From positions 885,954-949,953 of the forward strand of contig NZ_MDKB01000003.1 of the NCBI RefSeq assembly GCF_001715295.1: a stretch of 64,000 nt of DNA, in the 5' to 3' direction. Below the pieces are notes generated by a model, which saw only the letters and a program-made list of their open reading frames with translations, was not told the origin of the DNA and searched no databases. This document shows, piece by piece, positions 1 to 6,512 of the stretch. Both the position numbers and the translations under genes were made by a program. The stretch is from Streptomyces griseus. GTDB lineage: Bacteria > Actinomycetota > Actinomycetes > Streptomycetales > Streptomycetaceae. Each line of letters opens with the position of its first letter. The first letter of the stretch is position 1.

Positions 1-167
1 CCTGGACGCTCAGTTACGGCCTGGAATCCTTCAAGGGCGCGCACCACACCGACTGGAATCTGACCATGGCCGCGACCGTCCTGGTCATGGCCCCCGTGAT
101 CGCCGTCTTCTTCTTCGCCCAGAGGGCATTCGTCGAGGGCGTCACACTGACCGGAGTAAAGGGCTGA
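1..167 (+). CDS. Carbohydrate ABC transporter permease, C-terminal end (partial)
   Basis: The reading frame enters from the left edge and ends with TGA at 165-167. About 54 residues are visible. They include the hydrophobic stretch MAATVLVMAPVIAVFFFAQR followed by FVEGVTLTGVKG, which is the usual C-terminus of MalG/LacG-type sugar ABC permeases (inner-membrane subunit of the binding-protein-dependent transport family). The next gene starts 1 base after the stop, so both are in one operon and the transported substrate is probably the glycoside handled by the GH4 enzyme that follows. The N-terminus and the other ABC subunits lie outside the window. Confidence 0.8.
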   Translation, partial: WTLSYGLESFKGAHHTDWNLTMAATVLVMAPVIAVFFFAQRAFVEGVTLTGVKG

Positions 168-168
168 C

Positions 169-1434
169 ATGAAGCTCGCAGTAGTGGGTGGCGGGTCCAC
201 CTACACCCCTGAACTGATCGACGGGTTCGCCCGGTTGCGGGACACGCTGCCGGTCGAGGAGCTCGTGCTCGTCGACCCGGCCGCCGACCGTCTCGCACTC
301 GTGGGCGGACTCGCGCGGCGGATCTTCGCCAAGCAGGGCCACCCCGGGCGGATCACCACGACCGCCGACCTGGACGCGGGGGTGGAGGGCGCCGACGCGG
401 TCCTGCTCCAGCTGCGCGTCGGCGGGCAGGCGGCCCGCGACCAGGACGAGACCTGGCCGCTCGAGTGCGGCTGCGTCGGCCAGGAGACCACCGGGGCCGG
501 CGGGCTCGCCAAGGCGATGCGCACCGTCCCGGTCGTCCTCGACATCGCCGAGCGGGTGCGCCGCGCCAACCCGGACGCGTGGATCATCGACTTCACCAAC
601 CCGGTCGGCATCGTCACGCGGGCCCTCCTACGGGCCGGGCACAAGGCCGTCGGCCTGTGCAACGTCGCGATCGGCTTCCAGCGGAAGTTCGCCCGGCTGC
701 TCGACATCGCGCCCGGCGAGGTCCACCTGGACCATGTGGGGCTCAACCACCTCTCGTGGGAGCTCGGGGTGCGGCTCGGCGGACCGGACGGCGAGAACGT
801 CCTGCCGCGGCTGCTGGCCGAGCACGGCGACACCCTCGCAGGCGACCTGCGCATGCCCCGGCAGATCCTGGACCGGCTCGGCGCCGTCCCCTCCTACTAC
901 CTGCGGTACTTCTACGCGCACGACGAGGTCGTCAGGGAACAGGGCACCTCGCCGTCCCGGGCCTCGCAGGTCGCCGCGATGGAGAAGGAACTCCTGGCCA
1001 TGTACGGCGACCCCGCACTGGACGAGAAGCCGGAGCTGCTCGCCCGGCGCGGCGGGGCCTTCTACTCGGAGGCGGCCGTGGACCTGGCGGCCTCGCTGCT
1101 CGGCGGGGGCGGCTCGGCGGTGCAGGTGGTCAACACGTACAACGACGGCACGCTGCCCTTCCTCGCGGACGACGCCGTGATCGAGGTGCAGGCGCGGGTC
1201 GACGGCACGGGGGCGACGCCGCTGCCGGTGCCCGCGCTGGACCCGATGTACGCGGGGCTCCTCGCGCACGTGACGGCGTACGAGGACCTGGCGCTGGAGG
1301 CCGCGCTGCGCGGCGGGCGGGAGCGGGTGTTCAGGGCGCTCCTCGCGCACCCGCTCGTCGGCCAGTACGCGTACGCGGAGACCCTCACCGACCGTCTGAT
1401 CGCGCACAACCGGGAGCACTTCGCGTGGGCGTGA
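169..1434 (+). CDS. Glycoside hydrolase family 4 enzyme, 6-phospho-beta-glucosidase type
   Basis: A 421-residue cytoplasmic enzyme. GH4 enzymes cleave phosphorylated (some non-phosphorylated) glycosides by an NAD+- and Mn2+-dependent oxidation-elimination mechanism. The N-terminal Rossmann motif GGGSTYTPEL (about residues 7-16) binds NAD. The sequence DFTNPVGIVT, the metal-binding Cys near residue 164 (LCNVAIG) and His near residue 194 (GLNHLSW) are diagnostic of the family, and the length is normal. The ATG lies 1 base after the permease stop. The stop overlaps the start of the sugar kinase by GTGA. This argues for an ABC-import, kinase and phospho-glycosidase route. The exact sugar (beta-glucoside or chitobiose-like) cannot be read from sequence. 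Confidence 0.9.
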   Translation: MKLAVVGGGSTYTPELIDGFARLRDTLPVEELVLVDPAADRLALVGGLARRIFAKQGHPGRITTTADLDAGVEGADAVLLQLRVGGQAARDQDETWPLECGCVGQETTGAGGLAKAMRTVPVVLDIAERVRRANPDAWIIDFTNPVGIVTRALLRAGHKAVGLCNVAIGFQRKFARLLDIAPGEVHLDHVGLNHLSWELGVRLGGPDGENVLPRLLAEHGDTLAGDLRMPRQILDRLGAVPSYYLRYFYAHDEVVREQGTSPSRASQVAAMEKELLAMYGDPALDEKPELLARRGGAFYSEAAVDLAASLLGGGGSAVQVVNTYNDGTLPFLADDAVIEVQARVDGTGATPLPVPALDPMYAGLLAHVTAYEDLALEAALRGGRERVFRALLAHPLVGQYAYAETLTDRLIAHNREHFAWA

Positions 1435-2399
1435 ACGCTTCGGTCGTCGCCGTGGACGCGGGCAACAGCAAGACCGACGTGGCGGTCATCGGCGAGGACG
1501 GCTCGGTGCTCGCCGAGGCCCGGGGAGGCGGCTTCCAGCCGCCGGCCGTCGGCGTCGAGACGGCCGTCGACGTGCTGGCCGGCGTGCTGGAGAAGGCCCT
1601 CGCCCGGTGCGCGGAGTCCGTCGACGGCGTCGGGCACGTCTCGGCGTGCCTGGCCAACGCCGATCTCCCCGTCGAGGAGGCGGAGCTGACCGACGCGTTG
1701 CGGCGACGGGGCTGGGGCCGCACGGTGGAGGTCCGCAACGACACCTTCGCCGTCCTGCGCGCCGGGGTGGACGAGCCGCGCGGGGTGGCCGTCGTCTGCG
1801 GCGCCGGCATCAACTGCGTCGGGATGGTCCCGGACGGCCGCACCGCCCGCTTCCCCGCGATCGGCCGGATATCCGGGGACTGGGGCGGCGGTTCGGGGCT
1901 CGCGGAGGAGGCCCTGTGGTACGCGGCCCGCGCCGAGGACGGGCGCGGGGAGCCGACGGAGCTGGCCCGCACGCTCCCCGCTCACTTCGGCCTCGGCTCC
2001 ATGTACGAACTGATCGAGGCGCTGCACCGCGGGCGGATCACCTACGAGCGCCGGCACGAGCTGACCCCGGTGCTGTTCGCGACGGGTGCGGCCGGTGACG
2101 CGGTGGCGAGCGCCCTGGTGGACCGGCTGGCGGACGAGGTGGTCGCGCTGGCCTCCGTCGCGCTGGGCCGGCTCGGGCTGCTGGGCGAGGACGTGCCCGT
2201 GGTCCTGGGCGGCAGCGTGCTGGCCGCCCGGCACAGCCGCCTGGACGAGCGGATCGCCCGGCTGCTGTCCGAGCGCGCCCCCCGTGCCGCGATCCGCGTG
2301 GTGTCCCAGCCCCCGGTGCTGGGCGCCGCGCTGCTGGGGCTGGACCGCACCGGGGCGGACGCCGGGGTCCACGCCAGGCTGCGCGCGCACTACGCGTGA
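1431..2399 (+). CDS. BadF/BadG/BcrA/BcrD-type sugar kinase (N-acetylglucosamine kinase-like)
   Basis: 322 residues from GTG 1431, which overlaps the GH4 stop (GTGA); an in-frame GTG at 1425 is an alternative. The actin-like ATPase fold is shown by the phosphate-1 motif DAGNSKTDVAV near the N-terminus, CGAGINCVG in the middle and GDWGGGSGLA, which is typical of GlcNAc/glucosamine kinases of this family. It probably phosphorylates a hexosamine or glucose released in, or imported by, this operon. Kinase plus GH4 enzyme plus ABC permease suggests that phosphorylation occurs after import rather than through a PTS. Last gene of the operon; a strong hairpin follows. Confidence 0.85.
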   Translation: MNASVVAVDAGNSKTDVAVIGEDGSVLAEARGGGFQPPAVGVETAVDVLAGVLEKALARCAESVDGVGHVSACLANADLPVEEAELTDALRRRGWGRTVEVRNDTFAVLRAGVDEPRGVAVVCGAGINCVGMVPDGRTARFPAIGRISGDWGGGSGLAEEALWYAARAEDGRGEPTELARTLPAHFGLGSMYELIEALHRGRITYERRHELTPVLFATGAAGDAVASALVDRLADEVVALASVALGRLGLLGEDVPVVLGGSVLAARHSRLDERIARLLSERAPRAAIRVVSQPPVLGAALLGLDRTGADAGVHARLRAHYA

Positions 2400-2406
2400 G
2401 AGCTCG

Positions 2407-2441
2407 GGGGCGTTCCGCGGCCCGCCACCGCGGAACGCCCC
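2407..2441. terminator. Hairpin terminator after the sugar operon
   Basis: A perfect 14-bp stem (2407-2420 pairing with 2428-2441) with a 7-base loop starts 8 bases after the kinase stop. There is no U-tract, as is usual in Streptomyces terminators. It separates the sugar operon from the signalling module. Confidence 0.75.
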
Positions 2442-2716
2442 TTCCGTCCGGGAACCGATCAGGTGTCCCGGACGTGTTCACGAGGGGGAGATCGATCCGT
2501 TCCGGGGGGTTCGGGGCGCCTTCCCGGCCGAACGCCTTGATCGGCCGCGTCCGTACTGATCGAATACCGGAAACACCGGACACACACGCGGGGATCGACG
2601 CCGGGACCGGACCATCCTGGTGAATACCGTTCCCTGCCGCCATACTTCTGGCCGGATACACCGGTCCCCGGCCGGCCGGGGGCAGGACCGACGTCAGTGA
2701 CCGAGGGGGAGGTCGA
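2442..2716. other. Non-coding upstream region of the PknG module
   Basis: About 275 bases between the hairpin and the GlnX start. I see no convincing reading frame. It must hold the promoter of the signalling operon, but no confident -35/-10 pair or operator was recognised. The last 20 bases carry a strong ribosome binding site (GGGGGAGG at about 2705-2712) for GTG 2717. Confidence 0.5.
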
Positions 2717-4090
2717 GTGACATACCCGCCGAACGGGGAGCCGCGGCGGGCGGGCGCGCCCGCCCCTCCGGCCGTCCCCGCACAGCGGCGCGGTGTCCGG
2801 GCCGGCGCCGACCAGCTGCGTGCCGCGGCGACGACCGAGCCGGGCCGGCTGCGGATCATCGGCGCCGTACTGGCCCTGCTGGTCCTGGGGTTCGGCGCGG
2901 TCACCGCGCTGGAGATCGACGGGCGGGCCTCGGCCGCCCACGACGTGGTGAGCCGCAGCCAGCCGCTGAGCGCGGACGCCGCGCGCATCTACCGCTCGCT
3001 GGCCGACGCGGACACGATGGCGGCGAGCGGCTTCCTGGCGGGGGCCCAGGAGCCGAAGGACGTCCACGAGCAGTACGAGCGGGACATCACGGAGGCCTCC
3101 CGGCTCCTGGTCCGGGCGGCGGCGAGCACGGGCGCCTCGACCTCCTCGGCGAAGGAGATCGCCACGCTCAACGAACTGCTGCCCGTGTACACGGGACTGG
3201 TCGAGCGCGCCCGGGCGAACAACCGGCAGGGGCTGCCGCTCGGCGGTGCCTACCTCCGGTACGCCAACCAGAAGATGGCCGGTGAACTCCTGCCCGCCGC
3301 GGAGCGGTTGTACGCGGCGGAGACGGGCAGGCTGGACACCGACGCGGACGACGCCCGGCAGTGGCCGTTCGTCTCGCTCGCGGCGGGGATCGTGGCGCTG
3401 GCCGTACTGGTGTGGGCCCAGCGGCGCCACTACCGCGCGACCAACCGGGTCTTCAGCCAGGGACTGCTCGCGGCCACCGCCGCGGCGACGGTGGTGCTGC
3501 TCTGGCTGGCCGTGGGCCACACGGTGGCGCGGGCGGAGCTGCGGGACGCCATGGTCCACGGACAGGAGTCGCTCGACGTCCTCAACAAGGCGCGGATCAG
3601 TTCGCTGAAGGCGCGCGCCAACGAGAACCTCACGCTCGTCGCCCGTGGCGCGGTGCTCACCGCGGACGGCACGCAGGACCAGTACGAGACCGATTACGGC
3701 ACGGGCATGAAGTCCCTCGGCGAGCAGCTCGCGAGCGCCGGGAAGCTCGCCGACGACGCCCGCGGGAGCCGACCGGTGGCGGACGCCGTCAGCGGTGTGT
3801 CCCAGTGGCAGGAGCGCCACAGGAAGGCCCGGGCGACGGACGACCGGGGCGACTACGACGGCGCCCTGAAGCAGGTCATCGGCCCGGAGGACTCCACGGG
3901 CGAGTCCTTCCGGCAGGTGGACGACGCGCTGCGCGAGGCGCTCGACCACGAGCAGCGCGAGTTCTCCGCGGCCGCCAGGAGCGGGGAAGGGGTGCTGGGC
4001 GGTCTGCCGGCCGGTGCCGCCGTCCTCGCCGTGCTCGGTGCGGTGGCCGCGATAGCCGGGGTCAACCGCAGACTCTCGGAGTACCGGTGA
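2717..4090 (+). CDS. glnX: GlnX-like four-helix membrane sensor protein
   Basis: 457 residues starting at GTG 2717 behind GGGGGAGG. Four hydrophobic segments are visible (about 45-66, 217-235, 248-269 and 430-448). Helices 1/2 and 3/4 enclose two extracytoplasmic helical regions of about 150 residues each, an architecture like chemoreceptor sensor domains. In Mycobacterium tuberculosis GlnX is a four-helix membrane protein that transmits aspartate/glutamate binding by GlnH to the kinase PknG. The same order (glnX, glnH, pknG) is seen here, which is the main reason for the name. It is followed after 11 bases by glnH. The sequence itself is poorly conserved in the family, so naming rests on topology and context. 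Confidence 0.75.
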   Translation: MTYPPNGEPRRAGAPAPPAVPAQRRGVRAGADQLRAAATTEPGRLRIIGAVLALLVLGFGAVTALEIDGRASAAHDVVSRSQPLSADAARIYRSLADADTMAASGFLAGAQEPKDVHEQYERDITEASRLLVRAAASTGASTSSAKEIATLNELLPVYTGLVERARANNRQGLPLGGAYLRYANQKMAGELLPAAERLYAAETGRLDTDADDARQWPFVSLAAGIVALAVLVWAQRRHYRATNRVFSQGLLAATAAATVVLLWLAVGHTVARAELRDAMVHGQESLDVLNKARISSLKARANENLTLVARGAVLTADGTQDQYETDYGTGMKSLGEQLASAGKLADDARGSRPVADAVSGVSQWQERHRKARATDDRGDYDGALKQVIGPEDSTGESFRQVDDALREALDHEQREFSAAARSGEGVLGGLPAGAAVLAVLGAVAAIAGVNRRLSEYR

Positions 4091-4101
4091 GAGGGGGAGC
4101 G

Positions 4102-5136
4102 ATGACCAGGGCGAGGAACCGGGCGCCACGCGCCGGGCTGCGTGGCTGGGGCGGTGTGACGGGCATGGCCGTGGCCTGTGCCGTCACGGCCGCGGTGACC
4201 CTGCTGCCGCTGACGCACGGCGCCGGCTCCCCCGGCGGGGACACCGTGGGCCGGGGGGCGACGTCCGCGCTGTCCGTGCAGGCGGACGCGTGCACGGACC
4301 CGGAGGCGAGCCTGCCGCCGTCGTCCGCCGAGGGGCCGGACATCACGAAGATCCGCAAGCGCGGCAAGCTGATCGCGGGGGTCGACCAGAACAGTTACCG
4401 GTGGGGCTACCGCGATCCGGAGACGGGCAGGCTCGAGGGCTTCGACATCGATCTCGTACGGGCGATCGCGAAGGACGTGCTCGGCGACCCCGACGCGGTG
4501 ATCTTCCGTGCCATCCCGACCAGTCAGCGCATCGCGGCGCTGGAGCACGACAGGGTCGACGTCGTCGTCCGGACGATGACGATCAACTGCAAGCGCCTCG
4601 AACAGGTTTCCTTCTCCACCGCCTACTTCCAGGCGGGGCAGCAGGTCCTGGCCCCCAAGGAATCGGACATCACCGGGTACGACGCGTCGCTGAAGGGCAA
4701 GCGGGTATGCACGGCGGAGGGCTCCACGGCCTACGAGGCCATGGAGCGGCAGTCGTACGGCGCGGTGTTCCGGGACGAGCACGACGGCACCGCGCGGGAC
4801 CGGGACCAGCTGACCGTACCCAACCAGCTGGACTGCCTGGTGCGGCTCCAGCTGGGTGAGGTCGACGCGGTCGTCACGGACAACGCCCTGGCCGCCGGCC
4901 AGGCCGCGCAGGACCCGGCGGTGGAGCTCAAGGGCGACAAGCCGTTCACCACCGAGTACTACGGCGTGGCCGCGAAGCTCGGCGCGGACGACCTGGTGGC
5001 CCGGATCAACCACGTGCTGGAGGGCTACCGCAGCGGAGGGGCGAACAGCGCCTGGATGCGGTCGTACCGCACCTGGCTGGCGGAGGGACTGCCCGGGATC
5101 ACGGCGCCTCCCGCACCCGAGTACCGGAACAACTGA
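4102..5136 (+). CDS. glnH: GlnH-like periplasmic-type amino-acid (Glu/Asp) binding protein
   Basis: 344 residues from ATG 4102 (RBS GAGGGGGAG). One N-terminal hydrophobic segment (about residues 20-38) can export or anchor the protein; there is no lipobox directly behind it, although a Cys in VQADACTDPE occurs later. The rest is a family 3 solute-binding domain: RKRGKLIAGVDQNSYRWGYR, GFDIDLVRAIAKDVLG, DVVVRTMTINCKR and EYYGVAAKL are typical of glutamine/glutamate binding proteins. No ABC permease or ATPase accompanies it, so it is more likely a ligand sensor that works with the upstream membrane protein than a transport component. Confidence 0.85.
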   Translation: MTRARNRAPRAGLRGWGGVTGMAVACAVTAAVTLLPLTHGAGSPGGDTVGRGATSALSVQADACTDPEASLPPSSAEGPDITKIRKRGKLIAGVDQNSYRWGYRDPETGRLEGFDIDLVRAIAKDVLGDPDAVIFRAIPTSQRIAALEHDRVDVVVRTMTINCKRLEQVSFSTAYFQAGQQVLAPKESDITGYDASLKGKRVCTAEGSTAYEAMERQSYGAVFRDEHDGTARDRDQLTVPNQLDCLVRLQLGEVDAVVTDNALAAGQAAQDPAVELKGDKPFTTEYYGVAAKLGADDLVARINHVLEGYRSGGANSAWMRSYRTWLAEGLPGITAPPAPEYRNN

Positions 5137-5180
5137 CCCGTCCGGGCCCCCGGCCCGGCGGACGAGCGGAGAGGTGATCG

Positions 5181-6512
5181 ATGGGCGTCGCGGGATCCTT
5201 CCCCAGCTTCGCGGGGAGGCCCCCCGGCCCGGTCATGGACCGGGACGAGGCGGACCGTGCGCTGGCCCGGCTCGGCGCAGAGCACGAGGCCATCGAGACC
5301 TCCCTCCTCGCCCTGCAGGACCACGCGGGCCGCCGGCTCCTGGAGGGCGCCGAGCTGACCGGCGTCACCCAGGAGCGCTGGGCCGCCGCCGAGCAGGCGA
5401 TCACCCTGTTGTGGGGGTACTTCGACGCCTACGCGGGAGCGCTCGGGCGTGCCCGGGAGATCAGGGCCGCACGCCGCTACCCCGGCAAGGAGGACCTGGC
5501 CGCGCTGACCGACGTGCTGCGGGGCGACAGCGTGACCGTCGCGCACGCGGCCGCGGCCGGCCCGGCGCTCACCGGTCCCGCCCGGCTCTCCGAGCGGTTC
5601 ACGCTGGAGGAGCTGGTCACGCGGATGAACGACCTGTACGCGCGCTCGCTGGACGTGGTCGTCGCCGCGGACTCCGTGTGGTCGGCCCTGCCCGCCCGGA
5701 TCGACCTGCTCGCCGCCGAGCTGCGCCGCACGCGCTCGCTGGCGCACTCCGTCGGTGTGCGGCCCGGCGAGCATCCGGCCGGTGACGACCTGGAGGCGAT
5801 CACCGAGGAGCTGACCACGCTGCGCGTACAAGTGATCTCCGACCCGCTGGCGTTCTGGCTGCCGGGCCCCGGCAGCGCCGCGCCCGGCGGCGGGCGCCCG
5901 GACACCGCGCGGTACGACCGGGCGGCCCGGGCCCTGGAGGACGTGCGCCGGGAGATCGAGGCGGTGCTCGCGGTCCGGCAGGACGCCGAACAGCGCCTGG
6001 TCAGGCTGCGGGACGTCCTCTCCCGCGCGGACCGCACGCTGGCCGAGGCGCGGTCGGCGCGCGGCGAGGTGCTGGCGAAGATCGCCGCCTCGGAGGTGCC
6101 GGCGGTCAGCGGGCCGCCGACCGCACTGCAGGAGCGGCTGGCCGCGGCCTCGGAACACCGCAGGCACGCCCGGTGGAACCGGCTCTCCCCGCTGCTGGAC
6201 TCGCTGGAGCGGGAGGCCGAGGACGAACTGCTGCGCGCCCGGGAGTCGCTGACGTCCGTGACGGCGCCCCTCGCCGTCCGCGCGGAGCTGCGCGGCCGGC
6301 TCGACGCCTACAAGGCGAAGGTGGCACGGCACGGCATGGCGGAGGACCCCGTCCTGATCGAACGGTACGACGCCGCCCGCCGGATGCTGTGGAGTGCGCC
6401 GTGCGATCTGCGCGTCGCCGAACAGGCGGTGCTGCGCTACCAGCAGGCCGCCGCCGATCTGCTGACGCCGCTCCGTCCGGACGGCCACGGCGGACAGGGG
6501 GAGACTTCGTGA
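5181..6512 (+). CDS. Unknown helical/coiled-coil protein inside the PknG operon
   Basis: 443 residues from ATG 5181 (RBS GAGAGGTGATC). I do not recognise a named domain. The sequence is Ala/Arg/Glu-rich, with long heptad-like stretches such as ARALEDVRREIEAVLAVRQ and EALLRARESL-like repeats, and no signal peptide or membrane helix, which suggests an elongated cytoplasmic helical protein. It lies 45 bases after glnH, and its stop overlaps the pknG start by GTGA, so translation is coupled to the kinase. This points to a structural adaptor, kinase partner or substrate. This gene is not part of the mycobacterial glnX-glnH-pknG arrangement. Confidence 0.7.
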   Translation: MGVAGSFPSFAGRPPGPVMDRDEADRALARLGAEHEAIETSLLALQDHAGRRLLEGAELTGVTQERWAAAEQAITLLWGYFDAYAGALGRAREIRAARRYPGKEDLAALTDVLRGDSVTVAHAAAAGPALTGPARLSERFTLEELVTRMNDLYARSLDVVVAADSVWSALPARIDLLAAELRRTRSLAHSVGVRPGEHPAGDDLEAITEELTTLRVQVISDPLAFWLPGPGSAAPGGGRPDTARYDRAARALEDVRREIEAVLAVRQDAEQRLVRLRDVLSRADRTLAEARSARGEVLAKIAASEVPAVSGPPTALQERLAAASEHRRHARWNRLSPLLDSLEREAEDELLRARESLTSVTAPLAVRAELRGRLDAYKAKVARHGMAEDPVLIERYDAARRMLWSAPCDLRVAEQAVLRYQQAAADLLTPLRPDGHGGQGETS

